Counted from the stretch's first letter, positions 6,950 through 15,045 are shown. The stretch: DNA of 17,599 nt from CAYFSC01 sp964345695 (GCA_964345695.1 CAYFSC010000048.1:1-17599); one strand, 5' to 3'. Program-made: numbers and translations. Notes: generated by a model from the sequence alone, not told the origin.

Positions 6950-9025
6950 CTACTCTTTCGACGCCACGCGGTACAGCCAGGTACAGAAGGCGAGGAAGAG
7001 GCCGACGCCCAGAATGCTTTCCATCCACCCGAACGCACCTTCGCTGAGGCCGATCATGGAGGGAGTAACAGCCAGAACGTTCGAGCTTTCGTAGTAGGCA
7101 AACGGAATGGCCAGGAAGATGCCGACCAGCGCCTCGCCCGTGATGAGGCCGGAGGCGAAGAGCAGGCCGCGCCGCGACTCCACCGTGTGCGCCTCGTCCG
7201 CCGCCTCGGTTCCCCGCCGCTTCGCGACCGTCCGGCTGGCGGCCCAGGCAACGATGCCCCCGATAAAGATGGGTACCGACAGCTCGATGGGCAGGTAAAT
7301 GCCGACGGCCACGGCCAGAACGGGGGCCCGGAAGTCCGCACCGCGGGCCTTCAGCCACTGGTCCCACAGAATGATGCCCACCGCGATGGCCGCGCCGATC
7401 CAGATCATCGTCCACGGCAGGTCGCGCTGGAAGACACCGTCCGCCACGCTCGACATGAGCGTCGCCTGCGGGGCGGCCAGAGACTCAGACGGGTCCATGC
7501 CGGGGCGCGGCATCACGTTTCCAAAGCCGTACGCCTGGAAGAGCAGATCCATTACCGGCGCAATGGCCAGCGCCGCGGCGACGACACCAACAATCTGCAT
7601 GATCTGCTGCTTCATGGGCGTGGCGCCCACGATGTGCCCGGCCTTCAGGTCCTGCATGTTGTCGCCCGCGATGGCGGCGGCGCAGCACACCACGGCCCCC
7701 ACGAGGATGGCCGTGGCCGAGGCCGCGAGGGCCTTTGAGCTGTCGACTGCAAAGTCGATTTCTGAGCCGAGCAGAACAAGCAGAATGAGCGACACGGTCA
7801 GGATCGTCGCAATCGTCACACCCGAGATTGGATTGTTCGACGAGCCGACGAGTCCGGCCATGTATCCGGCCACCGACGCGAACAGAAACCCGGCCAGGAA
7901 GGCGAACAGCACGCCGAAGATGATCGTGGCCGCGTACAGCCCGACCGTGATGCCCAGCTCCTGCTGGTTGATGATGTAGAGGAACACGATGAAGATGGGC
8001 ACGGCCATCGCGACGGTGCCATACAGCACAATGTTGATCGGCGTGTCGCGCTCGGTGCGCAGGATCTCAGTGCCTTCGCCGGCACGCATGCGGCGCACGG
8101 CCTCGAACGACGAGCGGATGCCATCCCGAATGGGACCCACGAGCGACACGAGCGCCCAGAGACCGCCCACGGCCATGGCCCCCACGCCCATGAACCGAAT
8201 GCGAGCGTCCCACACGGCGAGGGCCGCGTCGTAGCCCGTCGCCTCCCCCACAATCTGTTGCAGCGTCGCGGGATCCGCGAAGGCCGTATACAGCGGGATG
8301 CCGGCGAACCAAGCGATGGCGCCGCCCAGGAAGACCAGTGTGGCAATGTTCAGCCCGACGATGTAGCCGACAGCCAGCAGCGCGACGCCCAGACCGCTTC
8401 CTACGCCGAAGATCGACTTGCCGGCATTGACGGCTGCGCCGACGGTGTCGCCCACCACCTTCATCCCCGTCTGCAGAAACTGCATGGTCGCCCCGCCGAT
8501 GCCCGCGATGGCGATGTACTTGGCGCCCTCGCCGCCGCGCTCTCCGGCTTTCAGCACCTCGCCTGTCGCCACACCCTCCGGAAATTTCAGATCCGTCTCC
8601 AGAATGAGCGCCCGCCGCAGGGGGATGGTAAACAGCACCCCGATGATTCCGCCACACAGCGCCACGGCCATCGTCGGCAGAAACGGGAAGCCGTTCCAGT
8701 AGCGCAGCATGATGAGTGCCGGGAGCGTAAAGATGACGCCTGCCGCCAGCGACTCGCCCGCCGACGCCGCCGTCTGCACGATATTGTTCTCCAGGATGTT
8801 GGACTCGCGGAACGCCTGCAGAATGGCCATCGAGATGACGGCGGCCGGGATTGACGCCGACACCGTCATCCCGACCTTCAGGCCGAGGTAGGCGTTCGCC
8901 CCCGCCAGCACGGCCGACAGGACGAACCCGAGCACCACGGCCTTGAACGTGATTTCTGGAAGCTGAATGCTCGCCGCGATGAACGGCGCATCCGAGGAGG
9001 ACTTCGTTTGCGGAGACTGGGCCAT
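6950..9025 (-). CDS. OPT family oligopeptide transporter
   Basis: This encodes 691 residues with many membrane segments, the usual length for bacterial OPT proteins. Near the N-terminus are the conserved stretches AYLGLKVGMTVSASIPAAVI (45-64) and NNIVQTAASAGESLAAGVIF (80-99). A KFPEG element (LKFPEGVATGEVLKAGERGG) and long hydrophobic helices follow. The family moves small peptides or metal chelates across the inner membrane, probably with protons. The substrate cannot be told from the sequence. The ATG at 9025 gives a short hydrophilic tail (MAQSPQTKSSSDAPF) before the first conserved helix; the frame is open to 9136 but the added part is not membrane-like or conserved. The LamG protein gene lies 150 bases upstream on the same strand, so co-transcription is possible but not shown. 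Confidence 0.93.
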   Translation of the reverse strand: MAQSPQTKSSSDAPFIAASIQLPEITFKAVVLGFVLSAVLAGANAYLGLKVGMTVSASIPAAVISMAILQAFRESNILENNIVQTAASAGESLAAGVIFTLPALIMLRYWNGFPFLPTMAVALCGGIIGVLFTIPLRRALILETDLKFPEGVATGEVLKAGERGGEGAKYIAIAGIGGATMQFLQTGMKVVGDTVGAAVNAGKSIFGVGSGLGVALLAVGYIVGLNIATLVFLGGAIAWFAGIPLYTAFADPATLQQIVGEATGYDAALAVWDARIRFMGVGAMAVGGLWALVSLVGPIRDGIRSSFEAVRRMRAGEGTEILRTERDTPINIVLYGTVAMAVPIFIVFLYIINQQELGITVGLYAATIIFGVLFAFLAGFLFASVAGYMAGLVGSSNNPISGVTIATILTVSLILLVLLGSEIDFAVDSSKALAASATAILVGAVVCCAAAIAGDNMQDLKAGHIVGATPMKQQIMQIVGVVAAALAIAPVMDLLFQAYGFGNVMPRPGMDPSESLAAPQATLMSSVADGVFQRDLPWTMIWIGAAIAVGIILWDQWLKARGADFRAPVLAVAVGIYLPIELSVPIFIGGIVAWAASRTVAKRRGTEAADEAHTVESRRGLLFASGLITGEALVGIFLAIPFAYYESSNVLAVTPSMIGLSEGAFGWMESILGVGLFLAFCTWLYRVASKE

Positions 9026-9105
9026 CGGCAGGAGGTCGATATTTCGGGGGTCAGATCCCGGGAACGACGGCGCCGGCACTGGCGGGCGTACGGAACGGGC
9101 AGAAC

Positions 9106-9122
9106 CGAGGGGCCTCGCCCTC
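9106..9122. other. GC-rich hairpin between the LamG gene and the OPT gene
   Basis: CGAGG-GG-CCTCG (9106-9117) and the overlapping GAGGG-N6-CCCTC (9107-9122) are alternative short stems, about 55 bases downstream of the LamG gene stop on the minus strand. No T-tract follows. It might slow transcription, but it is not a clear terminator. Confidence 0.2.
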
Positions 9123-9175
9123 AGAGACGGATGCATCCCGGCCGCGCCTACCGGTTGGCAGGCGTACGGTGCAGC

Positions 9176-10879
9176 CTACTTCAGCACAACCATGCGGTGC
9201 GATTGCAGGCCGTCGGGGGTTTGCAGGCGCAGAAAGTAGGTGCCGCTCGGCAGATCGGATGCGTCAAACTGGTGCTCGTACCGACCGGGTGCCTGCATGT
9301 CGTCGACGAGGTCGGCCACGCGGTTTCCAGTCAGGTTCCAGATTGAGAGCGTAATGGGCGCTCGCTCGTTCACTTCGTATGCAATGGTGGTGCTTTCCGT
9401 CAGCGGATTCGGGAAGTTGCCGAGGAGTCGGACGGCGGATTCGGCAGTGGCCGGGGGACCCAACCCCATCTTCAGGATGCCGGACGTCCGGGCGGCTCCG
9501 TCGGTGTAGACTTGCCGGATGCGATAGAAAACCACCTGTCCCGGCACGTCCTCGTCGGTGAAGGTGAATGTTTGCCGCTCGTCGCCGGGCTGGGTGCGGG
9601 CAGCAGTGCGAGGATCGAGCCTCGCCTGCGTGGCGAACGCCGTGCCATCGGTCGATCGCTCGACCACGAACGCCTCGATGTCGCGCGCACTGGTGGACCA
9701 GCGCAACTGGACGTCGGAGCCCTCGGTGGTGGCCTTCAGATCGTGCAAGGCGGTGCGCAACGACAGACTGGACGCCGTGGGCTCCGCCCCGTCCGGCCAC
9801 TCGTCAACGGCGCGGTCGGCAGCGCGATTGTCGTCAAACTCCAGTTGGAGGGCCAGGCGGTCGCCGGCGGCGGACGGGCGGCGCATGGCCTGCCGAATGG
9901 ACTGTACAGACCGCGCGGAGCGCCAGACCCGCACCTCATCGACTGCACCCGTAAACCGGGCGTACGACGGCGCTTCGGCTCGGCGCGTCGCCTCAACCCG
10001 CCCGCCGAGCGCGAACTGGGGCCGCGACGTTGGGGATGGAACGGACACGTTGGTCAGCGAGTCCACGGGGGTCCCGTCGAGCACCAGGCGGAGGGTCTGT
10101 TGCGCGGCGGCATAGACCACGGCGACATGGTGCCAACGCCCGTCGGCCACGTGGGTCTGCGAGACGAGCGCTTGATGGCGCCCCGGCTGACCGCAGTAGG
10201 ACCGGAGGCGGCCGCTTGGGTCCACCATCATTTCGAGCGGGTAGGCCGCCTGCTCGTCTCCGCTCCACGTAGACAGCACCACCTCCCCGAGCCCGGTCGT
10301 GCGCATCCACAGTTCGGCAGTGAACGAGGCGTCGCGTCCCATTGGCGGCAGCGTCTCGGATGCAACCTGCATCGGGTGTTGGCTCTCGCCGAGCGGAAGC
10401 GCGCGGTTGGAACCGTCCGGAGCCGGCAAGGACTTGAGGGTGATGCGTCGCGAGACGCGCTGCGTGCGATTGACGGCCCAACGCAGGCCTTCTCGCTTCG
10501 CTGGAGTCAGCGCCCACGTGTGCACGCCGGGTCCCGCCCCTGTTTCCACCTGCAGGATAACCTCGTGCGGGCCCCGCAGTGAACGACGCGGCACGATCCA
10601 GACGGCCGTCCCGCTCCGCTGGATCCGGACGGGCACGTTCTGCGATCCGTACCGGAGGACCACGGCATCCACAAGCGTCCAGTCGCTCGGCAGGTCGGCG
10701 CGCAGGGCATCGGCCGAGGCGGCCAAGTCGAGCGTCGCAAACAGGTTCGTGCGTGTCTCTGCCGGGCGCGTGGCAGACGGGTCGGGGTCAAACTGGGCGG
10801 CGGCCGGACGAGACATGCAAAGCCCCAGCAGCCCCCCGAGAATGCACCAAATGCAGATCCGTGCCGGTGTCGGAAGCAT
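9176..10879 (-). CDS. Secreted LamG/Fn3-like protein with T9SS-type C-terminal sorting domain
   Basis: This encodes 567 residues. A signal peptide (CIWCILGGLLGLCMSRPAAA, cut near Ala28) is followed by a region of about 150 residues with no domain I recognise. A LamG/concanavalin-like domain spans roughly 184-332, with the typical ADGRWHHVAVVY (246-256), LVLDGTPVDS and FTGAVDEVRVWRSARS (309-324). A fibronectin III-like domain (about 378-470) reads DVQLRWSTS, then AFVVERSTDG and VVFYRIRQVYTDG. The last 85 residues (LLGNFPNPLTESTTIAYEV, then SIWNLTGNRVADLVDD, SGTYFLRLQT, HRMVVLK) match type IX secretion C-terminal sorting domains. The protein is therefore expected at the cell surface or released, perhaps binding carbohydrate. 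No catalytic domain is visible. The ATG at 10879 starts the signal peptide. Confidence 0.87.
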   Translation of the reverse strand: MLPTPARICIWCILGGLLGLCMSRPAAAQFDPDPSATRPAETRTNLFATLDLAASADALRADLPSDWTLVDAVVLRYGSQNVPVRIQRSGTAVWIVPRRSLRGPHEVILQVETGAGPGVHTWALTPAKREGLRWAVNRTQRVSRRITLKSLPAPDGSNRALPLGESQHPMQVASETLPPMGRDASFTAELWMRTTGLGEVVLSTWSGDEQAAYPLEMMVDPSGRLRSYCGQPGRHQALVSQTHVADGRWHHVAVVYAAAQQTLRLVLDGTPVDSLTNVSVPSPTSRPQFALGGRVEATRRAEAPSYARFTGAVDEVRVWRSARSVQSIRQAMRRPSAAGDRLALQLEFDDNRAADRAVDEWPDGAEPTASSLSLRTALHDLKATTEGSDVQLRWSTSARDIEAFVVERSTDGTAFATQARLDPRTAARTQPGDERQTFTFTDEDVPGQVVFYRIRQVYTDGAARTSGILKMGLGPPATAESAVRLLGNFPNPLTESTTIAYEVNERAPITLSIWNLTGNRVADLVDDMQAPGRYEHQFDASDLPSGTYFLRLQTPDGLQSHRMVVLK

Positions 10880-11051
10880 AGAGATCAGTCCTGGACCTTC
10901 GCCCATTCTGCCGTTTGTTCCTGGAACAAGGGCCCCGGAAGCGGTTCTGTCCGGATCCATGCCCGAGGCCCGCGGAGTGGTGGGGCACTCTCACGGAAGC
11001 GTGACGATTGCCTTGGGTCTTCGGGATCATGCTTTCGTAATGCTACAGAAC

Positions 11052-11088
11052 AGGCACTTGAACCACAAGCCCCGCCGCACAAGTGCCT
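11052..11088 (+). promoter_or_regulatory. 9+9 bp perfect inverted repeat before the ferredoxin reductase gene
   Basis: AGGCACTTG (11052-11060) and CAAGTGCCT (11080-11088) are perfect inverted arms with a 19-base spacer. The downstream arm ends 31 bases before the ATG at 11120. A second CAAG at 11066-11069 could pair with the same first arm to form a smaller, mutually exclusive hairpin. It may be a repressor operator or a leader hairpin; the sequence alone does not decide. Confidence 0.5.
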
Positions 11089-11119
11089 TCACTGTTTCCG
11101 TACTGGATTGCCTCGCACC

Positions 11120-11836
11120 ATGGTTCTCGACACCCTCGATACGACGCTCGTCTCCAAGCATCCGATGACCCCGTCGGTGTCGCAGTTTGTTCTGCAGGCC
11201 GACGATCACGTTTTCGACCACCGACCCGGCCACCATGTCGGGATTGCGTACGAGTCCGAGGCCGACGGCCTCGTGCACCGGTCCTACTCGCCGGTGAATC
11301 GCCCCGGCACGAGCCACCTCGTGCTGGCCATCAAGGAATATGACAACGGGACCTGCTCGACGTGGATGCACAGACGCTCTGTGGGCGACACGGTGCAGCT
11401 CACCGCCCCCTCCGGAAGTCTTCACCTGCGGGACCTGGATCGCGACGTGCTGTTTCTGTCTACCGGGACCGGCATCACGCCAATGATGGCGATGATGAAG
11501 CAGTATCTGGCGGCCGGGAGCGGCCGGGCCTCTTTCGTGTTCGGCGAACGCACGCAGTCGGCCCTCATGTATCGGGAGACGCTGGATCAGCTTGCCGCCG
11601 ATCATGCCGCACTCTCGGTTCACTACGTACTCTCCCGCGAGAGCTGGTCTGGGCGCACCGGATACGTGCAAGACCACCTCGACGACATCCTGCCCCGCCT
11701 GGAGCAGCCGCATGTGTACCTTTGCGGCGTGCCGGCCATGGTTGTGGATACAGAAACGGCTCTCCAGGACCGGGACATCCCAGAGAGCCAAGTATTCACG
11801 GAAGGATGGGAGGCAGGAGCCGTCGCACGCGAATAG
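11120..11836 (+). CDS. Ferredoxin-NADP reductase-like FAD/NAD(P)-binding oxidoreductase
   Basis: This encodes 238 residues, the length of a stand-alone FNR module. The FAD-binding barrel carries RPGHHVGI and the HRSYSPVN motif (RxYS) that contacts the flavin. The NAD(P) domain begins with FLSTGTGITPMMAMMKQYL (GTGxTP phosphate loop) and includes VYLCGVPAMV, the conserved CG near the nicotinamide. The end FTEGWEAGA lacks an iron-sulphur domain, so the enzyme would need a separate ferredoxin or flavodoxin partner; none is encoded nearby. It would move electrons between NAD(P)H and a carrier in the cytoplasm. The ATG at 11120 is preferred over a TTG four codons upstream. The gene converges with the sigma factor gene. 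Confidence 0.87.
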   Translation: MVLDTLDTTLVSKHPMTPSVSQFVLQADDHVFDHRPGHHVGIAYESEADGLVHRSYSPVNRPGTSHLVLAIKEYDNGTCSTWMHRRSVGDTVQLTAPSGSLHLRDLDRDVLFLSTGTGITPMMAMMKQYLAAGSGRASFVFGERTQSALMYRETLDQLAADHAALSVHYVLSRESWSGRTGYVQDHLDDILPRLEQPHVYLCGVPAMVVDTETALQDRDIPESQVFTEGWEAGAVARE

Positions 11837-11865
11837 CTCGCGGCTCGCCGGGCATTCGGCAGCAT

Positions 11866-11878
11866 CGGCGAAACGCCG
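11866..11878. terminator. Hairpin between convergent genes, possible bidirectional terminator
   Basis: CGGCG-AAA-CGCCG is a perfect five-pair stem in the 47-base gap between two convergent stops. It overlaps the second copy of a 9-bp direct repeat CGCCGGGCA (11846-11854 and 11874-11882). There is no T-run, so the position is the main argument for termination. Confidence 0.35.
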
Positions 11879-11883
11879 GGCAG

Positions 11884-12465
11884 CTAGCACTCCATGCGGT
11901 CGCAGAGGTGATCCCTGAGTTGCTTGCGAGCCCGGTGCAGGCGGACGCGGACGTTCACCTCCGTCAGCCCTAGTTCCTTGGCCGCCTCGGCCGTGGACTG
12001 CTCCTCGAGGTCGCGCAGTTGCACGACGCGGCGGTAGTGATCGGGCAGGTCGTTCATCGCGTCGTGCACGATGCGCCGCCGCTCTTCCGTCTCCACGGCG
12101 TCCTGCGTCTCGCTCTCGGAGTCGCCTTGGTCCGCATCCAGAAACTCGATGGTCTCGTGCTCCAGGTAGTTGTGCCGCTTCGACTTGCGGAGATGACCGT
12201 AGGCGAGATGGCGGGCAATCGAGAAGAGCCAGGTCGACACCTTCGACTCCCCGCGGAACCGGTCCATCTGCCGGTAGGCCTCCGCAAACGTTTCCTGCAC
12301 GATGTTCTCGGCCTCGTCGCGGTCGTCAACAATCTTCGTGACAAACCGGCTGAGCCGCTCCTTTTCCTGCTCAAACAAGCACCGGAAGGCGCGCTCGTTT
12401 CCATTCTTCAGGGCCTCCACGTCCGGATTCTCGTCGGTATTGCACGGCTGATAGGGCATTTCCAT
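11884..12465 (-). CDS. ECF-type RNA polymerase sigma factor
   Basis: From the ATG at 12465 this gives 193 residues. Region 2 spans about 28-95, with the DEAENIVQETFAEAYRQMDRF core (50-70) and STWLFSIARHLAYGHLRK (77-94), which contact core polymerase and the -10 element. After an acidic linker rich in Glu and Asp (103-128), region 4 (about 133-187) has LPDHYRRVVQLRDLEEQS and the helix-turn-helix LTEVNVRVRLHRARKQL (167-183), which reads the -35 element. The chain ends LCDRMEC, a CX4C pair at the extreme C-terminus. A GTG at 12474 is an alternative start. No anti-sigma gene is adjacent: downstream is the convergent ferredoxin reductase and upstream the divergent peptidase. The signal it responds to is therefore unknown. 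Confidence 0.92.
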   Translation of the reverse strand: MEMPYQPCNTDENPDVEALKNGNERAFRCLFEQEKERLSRFVTKIVDDRDEAENIVQETFAEAYRQMDRFRGESKVSTWLFSIARHLAYGHLRKSKRHNYLEHETIEFLDADQGDSESETQDAVETEERRRIVHDAMNDLPDHYRRVVQLRDLEEQSTAEAAKELGLTEVNVRVRLHRARKQLRDHLCDRMEC

Positions 12466-12564
12466 GGCTGGCACGGGGGTCGATGGAAGTAGATGGACGA
12501 TTCGGTGCGGCGTCGGTGCCGCCCGCTTCGTTTGGCTACTTCATCGTACTTTCGCCCTCACTCC

Positions 12565-12606
12565 GTGTTATCACAAAAGAATAACACAGCGATAATAAAT
12601 CGTGTG
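12565..12606. promoter_or_regulatory. AT-rich double dyad between the divergent sigma factor and peptidase genes
   Basis: In an otherwise GC-rich region, GTGTTAT (12565-12571) and ATAACAC (12581-12587) form perfect 7-bp inverted arms around nine bases. An overlapping imperfect dyad ACACA(G)CGAT-AATAA-ATCGTGTG follows (12584-12606). The minus strand contains TTCTTTTG, a seven-of-eight match to the TAnnTTTG promoter element, inside the first dyad. A regulator bound here could control the sigma factor, the peptidase or both. A smaller hairpin GTGGA-TCGC-TCCAC lies at 12625-12638. Confidence 0.5.
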
Positions 12607-12743
12607 ATGGCGAGCCTTTCGACCGTGGATCGCTCCACAGCGAGCGTCGGTAGAGGGTGCATCTCGGCTTGCACGTCCCCCACTCGCTGCACACATTGCC
12701 CCGTGCACCGCCTCTGCTGCCCCCACTGCATGCTCCCGACACC

Positions 12744-13889
12744 ATGACGCTCCGCTCCTTCCTCCCGATTCTCCTCGTGCTTCTCCCATTGGCGGCGCTT
12801 GCACAACCCGACCGGCCCCGCGTCCGCGACCTCGGGGTCGCGCCTGGAATTCTGCCACCGGGCCCGCTGAACGCGATTACGGACGTAGAAGGCGTGCGCG
12901 TCGGGCACCGGACGCTCGTCGAGGGCGACTCGATCCGGACGGGCGTGACGGCCCTTCTCCCGCATTCCGGCAATCTGTACCAGGAGAAGGTTCCGGCGGC
13001 GGTCTACGTGGGGAACGGGTTCGGAAAAGCCGCCGGCTTCTTGCAGGTGCAGGAACTCGGCACCATCGAGACGCCCATCGTCCTGACGAACACGCTCAGC
13101 GTCGGTACGGCCGTGGAGGGCGTGGTGCGGTGGATGCTGGAGCAGCCGGGCAATGAGGACGTACGGTCGGTGAACGCGGTGGTGGGCGAGACCAACGACG
13201 GGTACCTGAACGACATCCGGGGGCAGCACGTCGCGCCCAACGACGTGGTGGCAGCCATCGACAGCGCGGCGGGCGGGCCGGTCGCAGAAGGCAGCGTGGG
13301 CGCCGGAACGGGAACGCGAGCGCTCGGCTGGAAGGGTGGCATCGGAACGAGCTCGCGCCCCCTGCCGGAGGAGCTCGGCGGGTTTACCGTGGGCGCCCTC
13401 GTGCAGGCCAACTACGGCGGCATCCTCCGGATCGACGGCGTGCCCGTCGGCGAGCGTCTGGGCCGCTACGCGTTCCGCGACGTGCTCGAATCAGGCCCCA
13501 GCGACTCCAATGACGGCGGCGCACACCACGACGGATCGTGCATGATCGTCCTCGCCACCGACGCCCCGATTTCGCCGCGCAACCTGGAGCGCATGGCCAA
13601 ACGCGCGATCCAGGGCCTGGCGCGCACCGGCAGCTTCATGAGCAACGGATCAGGCGACTTCGTTATCGCGTTCTCCACGCAGAACCGACGCACGGGAGAG
13701 GCCTCCCGAACCGATACGCTTCTTGCCAACGCTCCGATGAGCCCGCTCTTCCTGGCCACGGTCGAAGCCGTCGAAGAGGCCGTCTACAACGCGCTGACGA
13801 AGGCGACCACCGTCCACGGACGCGACGGTCACGTTACCGAGGCGATCCCTGTGGATCGGCTCCGAACAGCCCTCGGTGAAGGCCGGTGA
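12744..13889 (+). CDS. Exported P1 family (DmpA/S58) aminopeptidase
   Basis: This encodes 381 residues. MTLRSFLPILLVLLPLAALA is a signal peptide cleaved before QP, so the enzyme acts in the periplasm or outside. The body follows the DmpA (L-aminopeptidase/D-Ala-esterase) family: LNAITDVEGVRVGHRT (42-57), TNTLSVGTAVEG (115-126), ETNDGYLND (149-157), GSVGAGTGTRALGWKGGIGT (183-202) and the active-site segment HHDGSCMIV (261-269). In the family the chain cuts itself between Gly and Ser, here Gly264-Ser265, and the freed Ser is the N-terminal nucleophile. Asn224 (QANYG) fits the oxyanion position. The family cleaves N-terminal residues from peptides, sometimes D- or beta-amino acids. The ATG at 12744 begins the signal peptide. 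The gene is divergent from the sigma factor. Confidence 0.92.
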   Translation: MTLRSFLPILLVLLPLAALAQPDRPRVRDLGVAPGILPPGPLNAITDVEGVRVGHRTLVEGDSIRTGVTALLPHSGNLYQEKVPAAVYVGNGFGKAAGFLQVQELGTIETPIVLTNTLSVGTAVEGVVRWMLEQPGNEDVRSVNAVVGETNDGYLNDIRGQHVAPNDVVAAIDSAAGGPVAEGSVGAGTGTRALGWKGGIGTSSRPLPEELGGFTVGALVQANYGGILRIDGVPVGERLGRYAFRDVLESGPSDSNDGGAHHDGSCMIVLATDAPISPRNLERMAKRAIQGLARTGSFMSNGSGDFVIAFSTQNRRTGEASRTDTLLANAPMSPLFLATVEAVEEAVYNALTKATTVHGRDGHVTEAIPVDRLRTALGEGR

Positions 13890-13960
13890 GCATGGGAGTT
13901 CACACAGATCGCTCCCCCGGTCGCCGGTACGATGATGGAAATCAGGGAATGGACCGCGCC

Positions 13961-13998
13961 GTGCTCTATCCTCTATCTTCCATCGTCGATCCTCCCCC
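13961..13998 (-). repeat. GATGGA-type purine repeat (minus strand) downstream of the esterase gene
   Basis: On the minus strand this reads CGATGGAAGATAGAGGA with further GATAGAG, close to the tract at 5879-5916. It lies 12 bases beyond the esterase stop, in the gap between the convergent peptidase and esterase genes. The rest of that 120-base gap shows nothing else recognisable. Confidence 0.5.
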
Positions 13999-14009
13999 TC
14001 CGTCTCTCG

Positions 14010-14999
14010 CTATTCGCCCCTCGCGGCACTGCCCTCGCTCCTCGTCTCCCGTCCGTCGTCTCTCCCCTCGTCCGTGCCGAAAATACCAAGCAGGATGCGC
14101 GCGAGGAAGCGGTCGGCCCAGGCGTAGCTGTGGGAGGCATCCTCGTGGAGAATGACAGGTTTCTTGGGAAAGCCGAGGGGAATGTCGCGCTCGCGGAGCA
14201 GTCGCTTGATGTAGCGGGCGCGATCCCGGTTGCCGGACGCGCCGTCGCGCGAGGCGCTGGCCATCCAGAACGTGGTGCGACGCAGGCGATCCACGCGGGA
14301 CGCGCCGGCCGTGCGCAGCTCATCGGTCGGGTTCCAGCGACGAAGGGCCTTCCGGCGCGGCGGCCTCCCGAATGCAGGATTGAAAATCTCGGCGTCGACG
14401 AAGATCGGATCCGAAAAGGCCTCTCCCTCTTCGCGCGGATCGTTGTGGCGCGGCCACGGCAGCGTGCCGTCGTAGATCGCGACGTGATCGAACGCTCCCG
14501 CCGCGCGCACGCTCCACAGAAACGCGAGGTATCCGCCCAGCGAAAAGCCGACCGCAAGACGCAATCCCCCATCGACGGGATCGACGCGCTCAACATGCGG
14601 AAGAAGCTCCGTCGTCAGGTACGTCCAAAACTGCCCCGTCCCAACGGTTCGGCGCTCGGGCCACGTTCCCTCCATGTCGATGCCGCACGAGTGGATCCGG
14701 TTGTTGGCACTGCAAACGCCGGGCATCAGTGCGACCATCGGCGGAAGGGTGCCGCGTTCGATGAGCCGATCCAGATCCTGAATGGCAGTACTGCGCCGGG
14801 AGGCATCCTCCTCCGGATTCACCCATTCCCGCTCGTGACCGCGCAGGAGAAGAAGCAGCGGGAGCCCCTCGTGCCCGCTACCAGGCGGCGTATAGACGTA
14901 GTACGGCTTTCGAATCCCGAGAGCGTCCGATGCCAGTACCCGGTGGGAGAGGCGCCCTCGAAGGCCGTGATGATGCCGCAGGATTTGCTTGAAGGTCAA
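14010..14999 (-). CDS. Esterase-family alpha/beta hydrolase
   Basis: From a TTG at 14999 this gives 329 residues. The fold starts at PYYVYTPPG (32-40), then LLLLLRGHEREW (48-59) and an oxyanion-region strand VALMPGV. The nucleophile elbow is GFSLGG with Ser153. The catalytic His is probably His290 in DASHSYAWAD, and Asp252 (SASRDG) is a candidate acid. This is the esterase D-like family of serine hydrolases; there is no signal peptide. The start is uncertain. A GTG at 15059 would add 20 residues encoded by a GTGATGCG repeat, so I prefer the TTG. The last 20 residues (DEGRDDGRETRSEGSAARGE) are low-complexity and look like repeat-derived extension. It is the third gene of the ATP-grasp and amidotransferase series, after a 172-base gap. 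Confidence 0.85.
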   Translation of the reverse strand: MTFKQILRHHHGLRGRLSHRVLASDALGIRKPYYVYTPPGSGHEGLPLLLLLRGHEREWVNPEEDASRRSTAIQDLDRLIERGTLPPMVALMPGVCSANNRIHSCGIDMEGTWPERRTVGTGQFWTYLTTELLPHVERVDPVDGGLRLAVGFSLGGYLAFLWSVRAAGAFDHVAIYDGTLPWPRHNDPREEGEAFSDPIFVDAEIFNPAFGRPPRRKALRRWNPTDELRTAGASRVDRLRRTTFWMASASRDGASGNRDRARYIKRLLRERDIPLGFPKKPVILHEDASHSYAWADRFLARILLGIFGTDEGRDDGRETRSEGSAARGE

Positions 15000-15011
15000 A
15001 GCTCGGTGATT

Positions 15012-15045
15012 CGTGATGCGTGAGGACGTAGCGCGTGATGCGTGA
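15012..15045 (+). repeat. CGTGATGCGTGA direct repeat
   Basis: The 12-mer CGTGATGCGTGA occurs exactly at 15012-15023 and 15034-15045, with a 22-base period. It lies immediately upstream of the proposed TTG start of the esterase and would be translated only if the GTG at 15059 were used. Confidence 0.75.
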
